Positions 42,913 through 52,740 of a stretch of 64,000 nt of DNA are shown here, piece after piece. Source of the stretch: Melghirimyces profundicolus. Its GTDB lineage: Bacteria > Bacillota > Bacilli > Thermoactinomycetales > DSM-45169. Both the position numbers and the translations under genes were made by a program. Positions within the stretch are counted from its first letter, which is position 1. Each line of letters starts with the position of its first letter. A model generated the notes under the pieces. The model saw only the letters and a program-made list of their open reading frames with translations. It was not told where the DNA came from and did no database searches. Where the stretch lies: NCBI RefSeq assembly GCF_003054245.1, contig NZ_QBKR01000017.1, forward strand, positions 24,584 to 88,583, in the 5' to 3' direction.

Positions 42913-43824
42913 CTAGAAGATGCTCAGGTTCCACTCCCGGGACAAATCCTTCAGCAAGCGGACCCCTGCATGGCTGTTCCCTTTTTCGTCCAGGGCCGGC
43001 CCGAACACCCCGATCCCCATCCGTTCCGGAACCGAGGCCAGGATCCCGCCCGAGACTCCGCTCTTGGCGGGAATACCCACTTTAATGGCAAACTCCCCCG
43101 AAGCATTGTACATCCCGCAGGTGACCATGAATGTCTTCACCAGACGGGCAATCGGTCGGGGGACCACCTGCCTCCCTTTTTCATCTTCCCCGTAACGGGC
43201 CAGACACAGCCCCATCCGGGCCAGATCGTCACAGGTGACGGAGATGGAGCAATGTTTGAAGTAGAGTTCCAGGGTGGACTCCACATCGTCCACAATCCCG
43301 AATTCTTTCAAAAAATATGCCATGGACCGGTTTCGGTATCCGGTCACACGCTCTGAATGATAGACCGCTTCATCCACGCCGATATCCGGGTTTTCCGCCA
43401 TATCCCGAACGAGGGTGAGAATCCGCTCCAACCGTTCCTCCACCGTGGAGCCTTCAATCAGGGAGCTGACCACCAACGCCCCGGCGTTGATCATCGGGTT
43501 GAGGGGTTTACCGGGTGAGTTTACCTCCAGATCGTAAATGGAGTTGAAAGGGTTCCCCGTGGGTTCCATGCCCACATGATCAAACACTTCCTCCTCCCCC
43601 CGGTCCATCAGAGCGAGGATCAGGGTGATCACCTTGGAGATGCTTTGCAGGGTGAACTCGATGGGACAATCCCCGGCGGAGTAGACACCTCCTTCACAGG
43701 TGCGGACGGATACTCCCAATGCGGAAGGATTTTGTTTGGCCAGTTGCGGAATGTAATCCGCCAGCTTTCCCTCCCGGGTGAAGGGCCGGTGCTTTTCAAC
43801 GAGCTCTTTCAAAAACGATTGCAT
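42913..43824 (-). CDS. glsA: Glutaminase
   Basis: Hydrolyses L-glutamine to glutamate and ammonia. 303 aa, a beta-lactamase-like fold. The catalytic Ser-x-x-Lys is in FTLQSISKVITL, and NPMINAGALVVSSLI, YRNRSMAYFL and the MYNASGEFA region with the conserved Tyr follow. The ATG at 43824 follows GGGAGGAG. The TAG stop is the last codon before element F and is part of its target duplication. Confidence 0.95.
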   Translation of the reverse strand: MQSFLKELVEKHRPFTREGKLADYIPQLAKQNPSALGVSVRTCEGGVYSAGDCPIEFTLQSISKVITLILALMDRGEEEVFDHVGMEPTGNPFNSIYDLEVNSPGKPLNPMINAGALVVSSLIEGSTVEERLERILTLVRDMAENPDIGVDEAVYHSERVTGYRNRSMAYFLKEFGIVDDVESTLELYFKHCSISVTCDDLARMGLCLARYGEDEKGRQVVPRPIARLVKTFMVTCGMYNASGEFAIKVGIPAKSGVSGGILASVPERMGIGVFGPALDEKGNSHAGVRLLKDLSREWNLSIF

Positions 43825-43932
43825 GTGATCTCCTCCCTTTGGGGGCCTGGGATTCCTTTATTTTGTTCCCCGGCAGGCTCGTGTATAATGGGGAGGAAAT
43901 GTTTTTGATCCAAAAAGCAGGAGCGATTTCAC

Positions 43933-44298
43933 ATGAATGATGTCATCCTGATTACGGGCAAGGTCAAGTACCAAATCAACCTGGACCCTTCCGTCTGGAT
44001 TTTTGACGACCGGCGGTTCGAAATGGAAGAACGCTTCCCGGGAGTCGACGGGCTGGGAATGGAACTGGGGCCTTTTCTTGAAAACGCAGCACCCGAAGCC
44101 GATGCCCAAAAGCTCATCATCCACCGACGGAACAAGGACCAGGTCTCTCTATCCCTGGAAGAAGCACGTTCGGCCGTGCTCCAATTCGCCCGGGAAGGAA
44201 AGCCCATCCGTCCCGACGGGCCGGCCCTTCTCTATCTGTCCGACGGGAGCAACAAGGAGCACCCCGTCGACTTCATCGAGAAAATGGAAGTCGTCTGA
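43933..44298 (+). CDS. Conserved hypothetical protein, 121 aa
   Basis: It has the pattern VILITGKVKYQINLDPSVWIFDDRR at the N-terminus and GKPIRPDGPALLYLSDGSN near the C-terminus, seen in a Bacillales family sometimes loosely named peptidyl-prolyl isomerase without evidence. Function unknown, probably cytoplasmic. ATG at 43933 with CAGGAG upstream; a strong terminator follows. Confidence 0.7.
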   Translation: MNDVILITGKVKYQINLDPSVWIFDDRRFEMEERFPGVDGLGMELGPFLENAAPEADAQKLIIHRRNKDQVSLSLEEARSAVLQFAREGKPIRPDGPALLYLSDGSNKEHPVDFIEKMEVV

Positions 44299-44301
44299 CC
44301 C

Positions 44302-44332
44302 CCCTCCCCGGCACAGCCGGGGAGGCTTTTTT
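44302..44332 (+). terminator. Terminator of the 121-aa gene
   Basis: A 10-bp stem CCTCCCCGGC/GCCGGGGAGG with loop ACA is followed by CTTTTTT. Confidence 0.92.
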
Positions 44333-44359
44333 CCGGGTGCCCTTCCGGACTTAAAACCA

Positions 44360-45154
44360 TCAGCTCTTTTTCTTCGTTGAGCCGGGTACTCCCACCGGGC
44401 GGGATCCCTTTTTTGTTTTTCCGCGAAGGAGGAGGATTCGCCGGTATGCCGCGGGATCCGCTTTCCGGAATACGTTCAGGGAGGGACGGACGTGGTTCAC
44501 CTCGAATATCCAGGGTTTTTTCTGCGGATCCATCCCCAAATCCACGGCCAGCTCCTTTTTTTCCGGGAAACAGGCCCCAATCACTCCCGCCGCCCGGATC
44601 CCTGCGGCCTCCAACCGGTTTCTCACCAGGCGGGCGGTCTTCGGGTTCATTCCCAGGAGCCGGTTCAAAAGAAATGCCAACGGTTTGGCCCGGCCTCCCC
44701 GGCTCAAACCCGCGACGACGGCGCCGGGGGACGCCACCCTCGCTGCCGTCCCCCCGACGACCCACCTGCCGCCGAGCCGGATGAGATGCATCCGAATGTC
44801 AAAGTGGGTGCCGTTCGGGGTTTCACTGAGTATCCCCTGCTGAATCATGTATCTCCTGCCGGCGGTTCTCTTTTGCAGATGACGGATCAGTTCTCCTTTT
44901 TTCCGGAAAACAAGAACGGTTTTTCCGCCGGAGTTCAAATAAAACCGGTTCCCTGATCGAGCCACGCGGAAGATCCCTTTGGATTCACATCCGGCAACCG
45001 GCTTCAGGTAGATCAGGGGAAAACGTCGAAGCCTTGTATTCAGATGTTGGGGAGTGAACTCAACGGTTGCGGGGTGGTGCAGGGCGGTGGCGGGATGTGT
45101 TTGCAGAAGGCGGGCGATCTTCAGTTTGTTTCTGACATTTCCGGTATGGCTCAT
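44360..45154 (-). CDS. YheC/YheD family spore protein (ATP-grasp-like)
   Basis: 264 aa. The family blocks are YLKPVAGCESKGIFRV, QQGILSETPNGTHFDIRMHL, and the C-terminal FEVNHVRPSLNVF. B. subtilis YheC and YheD are spore-associated proteins with an ATP-grasp-like fold, expressed in the mother cell; the reaction is unknown. The ribosome site is weak (AAAGGGG, about 15 nt from the ATG). The 275-bp gap to the aldehyde dehydrogenase gene holds no supported gene, only a weak GCCC/GGGC hairpin with T5. Confidence 0.85.
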   Translation of the reverse strand: MSHTGNVRNKLKIARLLQTHPATALHHPATVEFTPQHLNTRLRRFPLIYLKPVAGCESKGIFRVARSGNRFYLNSGGKTVLVFRKKGELIRHLQKRTAGRRYMIQQGILSETPNGTHFDIRMHLIRLGGRWVVGGTAARVASPGAVVAGLSRGGRAKPLAFLLNRLLGMNPKTARLVRNRLEAAGIRAAGVIGACFPEKKELAVDLGMDPQKKPWIFEVNHVRPSLNVFRKADPAAYRRILLLRGKTKKGSRPVGVPGSTKKKS

Positions 45155-45429
45155 TTGGTCGGTACGAACCCCTTTACCTGTAAAAGTATCTTTCTACCAA
45201 GCTATTCACAGGATACGGAGTTCGTATAGTAGGGAGCCCCCGGATCGTCCCGTTGGGCGGAATAACCCGGCAAAAGCACCAAAAACAGGGCCCTTCCGGG
45301 CTCCGACCTGATGGACAAGGGGAGACTGAACTGCAACTTCGTTTCACCGTGAAAAACCAGACCTTCACAAAAGCCCCGCGCCCCCCTGACGGGGAGCGTT
45401 TCCAGGGCACGTCCCTTGGTTCCGTCACT

Positions 45430-46962
45430 TCACTCCGACCGGAAAAATTCCTTGGCCACTTTGGGAAGTCCCTTCAGCCCCCTTGCCGGACGCCCGCCGT
45501 ACAGCAACCGGATGAGGGAGCCGATCGCCTCATACTGGTCCCGGTTATAGGGGAACCAGTTGAGCTCCCGCCGCTTCTTCCCCGGGTGGGAGATCACCGA
45601 GGTGGGGTGGACAAAGGTTAAGAGTCCCTCCGGACCGTGGTACCGTCCCATCCCGCTCTCCTTGTTCCCTCCGTAGGGGAGATGAGGGTTGGCGATCCCG
45701 ATCATCACATCGTTGATGCAAACATTGCCACTGTCGATCCGGGCGGCCACCCGGTTGGCCTTCGCCATGTCCCTGGACCATACGCTGGCGTTCAGGCCGT
45801 AGGGGGTCTCATTGGCCAGCCGGACCGCTTCTTCCTCCGATGAAAAGGGCATGATCGGAAGAACCGGACCGAAGGTCTCATCCCGCATGATCTTCATGGA
45901 ATGATCCACGTCGATCAGTACCGTCGGCTCAAAGTGAAGTGTCTTCCCGTTGAGCCGTCTGCCTCCGCACAACACCCGGGCCCCTTTTTCCACGGCATCT
46001 TCCAGATGGTTATTCACAATCTCCATCTGTTGGGGACTGGTCATGGAACCGATGTCGTTTTCGTCCGGTTGGTCGAGTCGTAATTTCTCCGCTTTCTCTT
46101 TCACTTTTTTAACGAAGTCGGCATAGACGGTCGACTCCACATAAAGGCGTTCCACTGCCATACAGGTTTGCCCCGCGTTGGTGAAAGCCCCCCAGATGGC
46201 ACCGTAAGCCGCCCGGTCCAGATCGGCGTCGGCAAAGACCAACATCGGATCTTTGCCCCCCAGTTCCAGCTCCACCGGAATCAGACGTTCCGCTGCCGCC
46301 GCCATGATCTTCTTCCCGGTGGCGGCGCTTCCGGTGAAGAAAATCTTGTCGGGTCCCGATTCCACCAGATGGCGTCCGGTCTCCTTCCCTCCGTGGAGCA
46401 CACGGAACACGCCCTTCGGCATGGCAAGGGAGGAGAACAAATCTTCAATCACCTTTCCGGTTAAAGGCGAAATTTCCGAGGGTTTATAAAGCACGGTGTT
46501 CCCGGTGATCAACGCCGACACCGCGGGGATCACCGACAACTGGAACGGATAGTTCCAGGGAGAAATGACGGCCACCACCCCCATGGGCCGATACTCCACC
46601 CGGGAACGGCGGCCGATCAGGGTCACCGGAGTGCGAACCCGCCGGGTCTTCAGGATGGAGGCAGCTTTCCCCTCGTAATACTTGATCGTCGCCACCGTGG
46701 GAAAGATGTCCGACATCAACGCTTCCAGTTTTACCTTGCCCGTATCCTTTGCGATCTGATCGGCCAAGTCGTCCGCCTGTTCCACAATGGTTTCCCGGAG
46801 CCGCTTCATGAATCGCAGACGTTCCTTGAGAGGCACATTCCTCCAGGAGGAAAAGGCTTCACGGGCTTCCGCCATGGCTGTTTGCACGTCTTCCTTTGTC
46901 GCTTCCCTCACTTCCCCCAGCTTTTCCGCCGTGGCGGGATTCATCATCTCCAGCACACTCAT
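45430..46962 (-). CDS. Aldehyde dehydrogenase
   Basis: NAD(P)+-dependent oxidation of an aldehyde to the acid. 510 aa. Landmarks are VISPWNYPFQL (Asn of the active site), FFTGSAATGKKIM (cofactor loop), ELGGKDPM (catalytic Glu), and NAGQTCMAVERLYV (catalytic Cys). The ATG at 46962 follows AAGGGGGG. The upstream gap (47017-47100) has short dyads but no identified operator. The substrate is unknown. Confidence 0.92.
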   Translation of the reverse strand: MSVLEMMNPATAEKLGEVREATKEDVQTAMAEAREAFSSWRNVPLKERLRFMKRLRETIVEQADDLADQIAKDTGKVKLEALMSDIFPTVATIKYYEGKAASILKTRRVRTPVTLIGRRSRVEYRPMGVVAVISPWNYPFQLSVIPAVSALITGNTVLYKPSEISPLTGKVIEDLFSSLAMPKGVFRVLHGGKETGRHLVESGPDKIFFTGSAATGKKIMAAAAERLIPVELELGGKDPMLVFADADLDRAAYGAIWGAFTNAGQTCMAVERLYVESTVYADFVKKVKEKAEKLRLDQPDENDIGSMTSPQQMEIVNNHLEDAVEKGARVLCGGRRLNGKTLHFEPTVLIDVDHSMKIMRDETFGPVLPIMPFSSEEEAVRLANETPYGLNASVWSRDMAKANRVAARIDSGNVCINDVMIGIANPHLPYGGNKESGMGRYHGPEGLLTFVHPTSVISHPGKKRRELNWFPYNRDQYEAIGSLIRLLYGGRPARGLKGLPKVAKEFFRSE

Positions 46963-47227
46963 CCGGATCCCCCCTTGGTGAATGAATAACCATTGAATAA
47001 TACGGTGTCGTACCATCTTTCAGTATTATTCTATTGATACCGTCGATTGTTGTAAACCTCCCAACAAAATGACAGTTAAAAAATTTTATAATATATTGAC
47101 TTTTAGACGGGGGGTTGTCCATGATTAAATCAAGCAGGCCAAACTCTCCGCGTGCCTGACCTGGAGCAAGGACAACCCGGATCCGCCGGGATGCGATTGG
47201 TTTGACACACCCGAACAACCCCGGTAA

Positions 47228-47264
47228 ACCAACAGCCGGCCCCGGAAAGGGCCGGCTGTTTTAA
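47228..47264. terminator. Terminator of the first thioesterase gene
   Basis: A perfect 12-bp stem AACAGCCGGCCC/GGGCCGGCTGTT is followed by TT on both sides. Confidence 0.8.
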
Positions 47265-47743
47265 CCGGAAAAACGGAGAATGGCAAAGGTGCCGGTGGCG
47301 TGGGCGATCCGCTTTCCCGTTTCGTTTTCCACTTTACAGTCGGCAAAGGCCAACGTGTGGCCGAGACGGATCAAGCGGGCCTCGGAGATCAGCTCCTTCC
47401 CCGTTCCGGCCTCCAGGTAATTGATCTTCATCTCCACCGTCACGGCCGCTTTCCCTTCAGGCAGGCTTTTGTTGATCAGCGAACCCATGGTGGAGTCGGC
47501 CAGGGTGGCGGTGATCCCCCCGTGGACGATGCCGCCCCGGTTCAGGGTGTACGGGGTGATCGGCACCCGGAACCGGTATGTCCCCTCTTCCGTGAACTCG
47601 CCGGAGAGGCCGAGGAAGCCCGACGGATAGGCACTCCCCCGCTCCCGCTTCTGCCGGATGGCCTGCAGGGCCAATCGAAGAATTTCCTTTTCTTCATCCG
47701 TTCCGGTCTGCAAAACTTCATTCAGTTCCATAGTGAGATCCAT
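47261..47743 (-). CDS. PaaI-type hotdog thioesterase
   Basis: 160 aa. Cleaves an acyl-CoA thioester. The hotdog core motif GGIVHGGITATLADSTMGSLI (about 72-90) holds the conserved HGG...D pair. It follows the M42 peptidase gene by 20 bp on the same strand, so co-transcription is likely. The substrate is unknown. Confidence 0.88.
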   Translation of the reverse strand: MDLTMELNEVLQTGTDEEKEILRLALQAIRQKRERGSAYPSGFLGLSGEFTEEGTYRFRVPITPYTLNRGGIVHGGITATLADSTMGSLINKSLPEGKAAVTVEMKINYLEAGTGKELISEARLIRLGHTLAFADCKVENETGKRIAHATGTFAILRFSG

Positions 47744-47763
47744 GTTTTCCTCCGGTGCCCCGT

Positions 47764-48819
47764 TTACAGTGACGGGGTTTGGATGTACCGGTACAGAAGC
47801 CGGTAAGTGTTTTCCAAGGCGTCCCGGTGGGTTCGCTCAAAGGCGTGGGAGGCGTCCACCCCGGGCCCGACCAAGCCGTGAATGAGATCGTGGCCCGCCC
47901 GGACGGCGGCACTGGCATCGGAATTGTAACGGGGATAAATGTCCACCCGGTAGCGTAGCCCTTCTGCTTCCGCCAGCTCCGTCAGTTTCTTCCGAAGGCC
48001 GTAATGATAGGGACCGCTGGAGTCTTTTGCGCAGATGGAAACGCAGAACTCGTCGGTGGTTTGACCCTCCCCAATCGCACCCATATCGACGGCCAGATAT
48101 TCCCGTACCGGCCCGGGGATCCCCGAGTTGGCCCCGAAACCCACCTCTTCCCAAGTGCTGAAACAAATATGGGTGGTGTGGGGAAGGGTGAGGTTCTGTT
48201 CCACCACCTGCAGAATCAACTCCAAAAGAATAGCTGCACTGGCTTTGTCGTCCATGTGGCGCCCTTTAATGAAACCGGCCTCCGTCACTTCAACCCGGGG
48301 GTCGAAGGAGACGAAATCCCCCACTTCGATCCCCAGCTCCCGCACCTCATCCGCATTTTTCACCCGGGCGTCGAGACGGACTTCCATGTTCTCCTCTTTC
48401 CGCTCCTGTTTGCCGGCATCCTCGTAGACGTGAACCGAAGTGTGGGAGGCCAGGATGGTGCCCGTCACTTTCCGTCCCGTCCGGGTTTCCACCGTGCAGT
48501 AATTCCCCTCCACGGAGTGCCAGTTGAACCCGCCGATCCGGGTCAACCGGAGACGGCCGTTGGGTTTGATCTCCTTCACCATCGCTCCCAGCGTATCCAC
48601 ATGGGCGGTCAGATATCGATGGGAAGAATGATCTTCCCCCTTCAGGGTGACCAAGAGCCCTCCCTTCGCGGGATGACGCAACTTCAGCCGCCCTTCATAA
48701 GGAGTCAGCCGCTTCTTCAGATACCGGATCGCTTCCCCGGCATGCCCTGTGGGACTGGGCACCCGGACCAGTCGGACCAAATGGCCGACAATGGCATCGA
48801 CGGGAACCGGAATGGTCAT
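47764..48819 (-). CDS. M42 family metallo-aminopeptidase
   Basis: 351 aa, TET-type aminopeptidase of the cytosol. Metal ligands and catalytic acids are visible in YLTAHVDTLGAMVKEI, KGRHMDDKASAAIL, FSTWEEVGFGANSG, AVDMGAIGEG and the C-terminal ASHAFERTH. The ATG at 48819 follows GGAGAGGAGAG. Linked to the thioesterase gene downstream. Confidence 0.9.
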   Translation of the reverse strand: MTIPVPVDAIVGHLVRLVRVPSPTGHAGEAIRYLKKRLTPYEGRLKLRHPAKGGLLVTLKGEDHSSHRYLTAHVDTLGAMVKEIKPNGRLRLTRIGGFNWHSVEGNYCTVETRTGRKVTGTILASHTSVHVYEDAGKQERKEENMEVRLDARVKNADEVRELGIEVGDFVSFDPRVEVTEAGFIKGRHMDDKASAAILLELILQVVEQNLTLPHTTHICFSTWEEVGFGANSGIPGPVREYLAVDMGAIGEGQTTDEFCVSICAKDSSGPYHYGLRKKLTELAEAEGLRYRVDIYPRYNSDASAAVRAGHDLIHGLVGPGVDASHAFERTHRDALENTYRLLYRYIQTPSL

Positions 48820-48884
48820 TGTACGTCTCTCCTCTCCTCAAATCGATGTTTCCCCATGAATTATATCAAGAGGGGCCCCGGGCA

Positions 48885-48920
48885 ACAAAAAAAGAGAAAC
48901 CCGGTCGGTTTCTCTTTCCT
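48885..48920 (-). terminator. Terminator of the abrB-like gene
   Basis: The stem AAAGAGAAACC/GGTTTCTCTTT is followed by seven T on the minus strand. Confidence 0.88.
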
Positions 48921-48973
48921 CCAGCTCTCGGATCCCCCTTCTTTTTTTCCCGGGAGAACCTTTCCGAACCCAC

Positions 48974-49231
48974 TCAGGATTTCTCTTCCGCGGCCGTTGC
49001 CAACTCCCTGAGGCAATCTTCACAGACGTTTTTATTCCGGTATGTCACCACGGAATCCACCCTCCCGCAAAAGAGGCAGGAAGGACTGTACTTTTTGAGA
49101 ATGACATTGGATCCGTCCACATAGATTTCCAAAGGGTCCCTGACATCGATATCCATCGTCCGCCTCAATTCCACGGGCAACACGATTCTTCCGAGTTCAT
49201 CCACTTTTCGCACGATCCCGGTGGCTTTCAC
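48974..49231 (-). CDS. AbrB/SpoVT-type transition-state regulator
   Basis: 85 aa. The N-terminal swapped-hairpin DNA-binding domain reads VKATGIVRKVDELGRIVLPVELRR. The C-terminus carries two Cys pairs (CLFCG, CEDC), as in several AbrB homologues, instead of the B. subtilis AbrB tail. GTG start at 49231 follows GGAGGTGG; the upstream ATG lies in the ribosome site. Likely represses post-exponential genes. It has its own terminator. Confidence 0.9.
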   Translation of the reverse strand: MKATGIVRKVDELGRIVLPVELRRTMDIDVRDPLEIYVDGSNVILKKYSPSCLFCGRVDSVVTYRNKNVCEDCLRELATAAEEKS

Positions 49232-49422
49232 AAATTCCACCTCCATTGGCAATGATTACGGACTATGACTTATATACCACAACTATTCCACCCGCTAACC
49301 TGCAATCCCTCCCGGCGGATGAATTTGGAAACCCGGTCGGTCGCCCTCGGAGAGGAATTGACCGATCGATGTCGAAAGACTGAGAGTGCCTTTCTAATGC
49401 TTTATCAAAGAGGTGATCACTA

Positions 49423-50811
49423 TTGTGGAAATCGATGAATGACACCCTCCTTCTATGGATCGGGGAAATTAACGGGTATGTCTGGGGTTGGCCCACCCTG
49501 ATCCTTCTGGTGGGCACGGGAATTTTTCTCAGCCTCCGGCTGGGTTTCCTCCAGTTCAAAACCCTTCCCTACGCTCTGAAGCTCGCCTTCACCCGAAACC
49601 AGGACAAGCGATCCAAGGGGGACATCTCCCACTTTCAGGCCCTGATGACCGCACTGGCGGCCACCATCGGGACCGGAAACATCGCCGGGGTGGCCACGGC
49701 AGTTGCCACCGGGGGACCCGGAGCGGTCTTCTGGATGTGGATCACCGCCCTTTTCGGGATGGCCACCAAGTACGCCGAGGCCATCCTGGCAGTGAAATAC
49801 CGGGTCACCAACGAAAAGGGGGAAATTTCCGGCGGTCCGATGTACTATATTGAACGGGGCCTCGGCTGGAAATGGCTCGCCGTACTGTTCGCCCTCTTCG
49901 GTTCTTTCGCCGCCTTCGGGATCGGCAACATGGTCCAATCCCACTCCGTCGCCGGCGCCTTGACGGAAATCTCCGGAGCCGCCATCCCCACCTGGGGCAC
50001 GGGTCTGGTTCTGGCGGTATTGACCGGACTGGTGCTCCTGGGGGGAATCAAAGCCATCGGCCGAATGGCTGCCCTCCTGGTTCCCTTCATGGCCCTCTTC
50101 TACGTCGCAGGGGGGCTGCTGATCATTCTGTTGAACCTCGGCGCCGTGCCGGCCGCATTCACCCTCATTTTCTCCGATGCCTTCACCGGCTCGGCCGTTG
50201 CCGGCGGAGTGCTCGGCCAGGTGATCAAGATGGGGGTGGCCCGGGGCCTCTTCTCCAACGAAGCCGGCCTCGGTTCCGCACCGATCGCCGCTGCGGCCGC
50301 CAAAACCGACTACCCCGGTCGTCAGGCTCTGGTCTCCATGACCGGCACCTTTCTGGATACCATCGTGGTCTGCACCATCACGGGTCTGGCCATCGTGATG
50401 ACCGGAACCTACGCCAAGGAGGGGTTGGAAGGGGCCCAGGTCACCGTCGCCGCTTTCAACGAAGTCCTGCCCACCATCGGCGGACTGATCGTCTCCATCG
50501 GTCTGATCCTGTTTGCCTATTCCACCATCCTCGGATGGTCCTACTACGGAGAAAAGTGCTTCACTTACCTCTTCAGTGAGAAAACCCCGGTCTCCGTCCT
50601 TTATCGCAGCCTCTTCGTCGTCGCGGTCTTTATCGGGGCCCTTCAGCCGATCGACCTGGTCTGGACCCTGTCCGACACGATGAACGGCCTGATGGCCCTG
50701 CCCAACCTGATCGGATTGCTGCTCCTGTCCGGGGTGGTGGTCTCCGAAACCAACTCCTTCCGGAATCAGATGAAAAAAGAGCTCGGAGAAAAACAGAAAC
50801 AAACGGCCTGA
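49423..50811 (+). CDS. AGCS family Na+/alanine (or glutamine) symporter
   Basis: 462 aa, about 11 membrane helices. The AGCS signatures ATIGTGNIAGVATAVATGGPGAVFW and ARGLFSNEAGLGSAPIAAAAA are present. Homologues are AlsT and GlnT of B. subtilis; GlnT is encoded with a glutaminase, and glsA lies about 6 kb away here, so glutamine is a possible substrate. TTG start at 49423 follows AAAGAGGTG. Confidence 0.93.
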   Translation: MWKSMNDTLLLWIGEINGYVWGWPTLILLVGTGIFLSLRLGFLQFKTLPYALKLAFTRNQDKRSKGDISHFQALMTALAATIGTGNIAGVATAVATGGPGAVFWMWITALFGMATKYAEAILAVKYRVTNEKGEISGGPMYYIERGLGWKWLAVLFALFGSFAAFGIGNMVQSHSVAGALTEISGAAIPTWGTGLVLAVLTGLVLLGGIKAIGRMAALLVPFMALFYVAGGLLIILLNLGAVPAAFTLIFSDAFTGSAVAGGVLGQVIKMGVARGLFSNEAGLGSAPIAAAAAKTDYPGRQALVSMTGTFLDTIVVCTITGLAIVMTGTYAKEGLEGAQVTVAAFNEVLPTIGGLIVSIGLILFAYSTILGWSYYGEKCFTYLFSEKTPVSVLYRSLFVVAVFIGALQPIDLVWTLSDTMNGLMALPNLIGLLLLSGVVVSETNSFRNQMKKELGEKQKQTA

Positions 50812-50821
50812 CCCTCGGGAA

Positions 50822-50852
50822 AACCCCCGTCCGGCAACCCGGACGGGGGCTT
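50822..50852. terminator. Bidirectional terminator
   Basis: An 11-bp stem CCCCCGTCCGG/CCGGACGGGGG lies between the symporter gene and the convergent 90-aa gene. Confidence 0.88.
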
Positions 50853-51124
50853 CACGTTTCATCGGAACGTTTTGGTTTCAAGAGGCGAAGGAAAAAAAGC
50901 AGGCCGCCACCGATCAAGCTCCCCAGGATCGAAAACCAGACGGCAAACCCGAACACCTCCATCCAGTACATTCCCGGGGAAAGGACCACCACCCCCCTTG
51001 TTCCTTCTTCCACCTCCACCCGGGTCGGGACCGCGTTCAGCCCGAAGATCCATCCTGCAGTGCCGCCGACCATTGCCGGAATCACCAGCCGTTTCCCCGG
51101 TGTTTTCCGTGAGTGTCTGCTCAT
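50852..51124 (-). CDS. Small membrane protein, 90 aa
   Basis: Two hydrophobic segments (about 14-30 and 57-80, VFGFAVWFSILGSLIGGGLLFFL) are separated by an acidic extracytoplasmic-type loop. No family recognised. The ATG at 51124 is preceded by a weak GGGGATGA site. Upstream lie about 160 bp of gap and then element G. Confidence 0.6.
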   Translation of the reverse strand: MSRHSRKTPGKRLVIPAMVGGTAGWIFGLNAVPTRVEVEEGTRGVVVLSPGMYWMEVFGFAVWFSILGSLIGGGLLFFLRLLKPKRSDET

Positions 51125-51286
51125 GCGGTCATCCCCTTCAACCGGAATCCGGACAAGCCGATGTTACATCTTATTCGGAAAGAAGAAGATCATTCTCCCC
51201 ATTTTCTTTTCCTGACTTGAAATCCTTGCTTGTCCCGGAAGAAGGGGCGATGTTCCTTCATTTTTCAAAAAAATCCCCTCCCTTAA

Positions 51287-51586
51287 AAGCATTGTGATTT
51301 CATGTTCGTTTCGAGAAAAGGGGAAGCGTTTACCCAAAACAGCGACTTTGCTGTCCTGCCCAGCGGAGAATCAGCCTGCAAGGGTGTTCAGGGGCAAAAG
51401 CTTCTCTGTGATCCGAAGGCGTTTTGCCCCTGCCTGCAGCAGGATGATTCGGAGCGGACTGTGCAACCATCTCTGCAGGACAGCATAGCGAGACCGGGGA
51501 GCGTAAGCGACCCAGGCGAGACTTGTGCTCGGTGAGTGCAGCCGGAGCGGCTTTGGGTAAATGCTGCCGCTCACTTCACAACGCTT
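51287..51586 (-). mobile_element. MITE-like element, copy G (300 bp)
   Basis: Reverse orientation. Left end AAGCATTGTGA, right end TTCACAACGCTT, flanked by perfect TTAA repeats (51283-51286, 51587-51590). One tandem unit. It lies between the 90-aa gene and the M29 aminopeptidase gene. Confidence 0.9.
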
Positions 51587-51624
51587 TTAATGGATGGGAG
51601 AGGAGATGGATGATTCGCGGAAAT

Positions 51625-52740
51625 TCAGCCCCGGAGGTTTTCCGGATTGAGGGGTTGTAAGTCGGGCACGGTGAAGAGACCGTCTTTGCGAATCAGTTCA
51701 CCGTCGAAATAGATTTCCCCTCCGCCGTAATCGGCACGCTGGATGTTGACAATGTCCCAGTGGATGGCGGAGCGGTTGCCGTTGTCGCATTCTTCGTATG
51801 CCCGTCCGGGAGTGAAATGGAAGCTTCCGTTGATCTTTTCGTCAAACAGGGTGTCCAGCATCGGATGATGGATGTCCGGGTTGATCCCCAGACTGAACTC
51901 CCCGATGTAACGGGCACCCTCGTCGGTGTCCAGGATTTTGTTCAGTTTTTCCGTCTCGTTGGCGGTGGCTTTCACGATTTTGCCGTCCCGGAATTCGAAA
52001 CGGATGTTTTCAAATTTGGTTCCCTGATAGACGCTGGCCGTATTGTAGGTGAGGACCCCGTTGACGGATTCCCGGACGGGAGCGGTGAACACTTCCCCGT
52101 CGGGGATGTTGGCTTTACCGGCGCACTTGATGGCCGGAAGTCCCTGGATGGAGAAAGTGAGATCGGTGCCGGGCCCTTTGATCCGGACTTCCTCCGTCTC
52201 TTCCATCCGTTTCACCAAGGGGTCCATCGCCTTGTCCATCCGCTTGTAATCAACGGTGCAGACATTGTAGAAAAAGTCTTCAAATGCTTCCGTGCTGGTA
52301 CCCGCCAACTGAGCCATGGACGGGTTGGGATAACGGAGAACCACCCAGCGGGTGTTGTTCACCCGTTCATCATGTACCACACGGTTGTATCGTTCGGCGT
52401 AAAGCTTCATTTTGTCCGAAGGAACATCGGCCAGTTCATTGATGTTCTGCCGACCCCGGATGGCAACATAGCAATCCATTTCTTTCATCCGCGCCAGATC
52501 GTGTCGGGCCATAAGATCCATGTGTTCCTCGTTGGTGGAGAGAAGCTGGGCCCGGAGAAGGGCATCGTTGTTCAAATGAACCAGCGGATAGCCGCCTGCC
52601 TGATAGACTTCGGTGATCAGGGCCCGGGCCAGTTCATCCCGCTCCCCGAACAGATCGATCAAAACCTTGTCGCCGGATTTCACTTCCATCGAATGGTTAA
52701 CCAACAACCGGGCCAAATCGGTGACTCGTGGATCGCGCAT
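51625..52740 (-). CDS. M29 family aminopeptidase (AmpS/PepS type)
   Basis: 371 aa dinuclear metallo-exopeptidase. Metal-ligand regions are visible: EIDPD-type equivalents in GEFSLGINPD, HHPMLDTLFDEKINGSFHF, NGNRSAIHWDIV and YFDGELI. Removes N-terminal residues from peptides in the cytosol. ATG at 52740 after AAGGGGATTG. Transcribed alone. Confidence 0.9.
   Translation of the reverse strand: MRDPRVTDLARLLVNHSMEVKSGDKVLIDLFGERDELARALITEVYQAGGYPLVHLNNDALLRAQLLSTNEEHMDLMARHDLARMKEMDCYVAIRGRQNINELADVPSDKMKLYAERYNRVVHDERVNNTRWVVLRYPNPSMAQLAGTSTEAFEDFFYNVCTVDYKRMDKAMDPLVKRMEETEEVRIKGPGTDLTFSIQGLPAIKCAGKANIPDGEVFTAPVRESVNGVLTYNTASVYQGTKFENIRFEFRDGKIVKATANETEKLNKILDTDEGARYIGEFSLGINPDIHHPMLDTLFDEKINGSFHFTPGRAYEECDNGNRSAIHWDIVNIQRADYGGGEIYFDGELIRKDGLFTVPDLQPLNPENLRG

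Noticed and set aside
45174..45428. Minus-strand 84-codon frame between the aldehyde dehydrogenase and YheC genes
   Set aside because: Odd composition, no ribosome site, no recognised family; treated as intergenic.
49453..50862. Minus-strand 469-codon frame opposite the AGCS symporter
   Set aside because: A shadow of the symporter gene rich in Gly, Asp and Gln; no start signal or domain.
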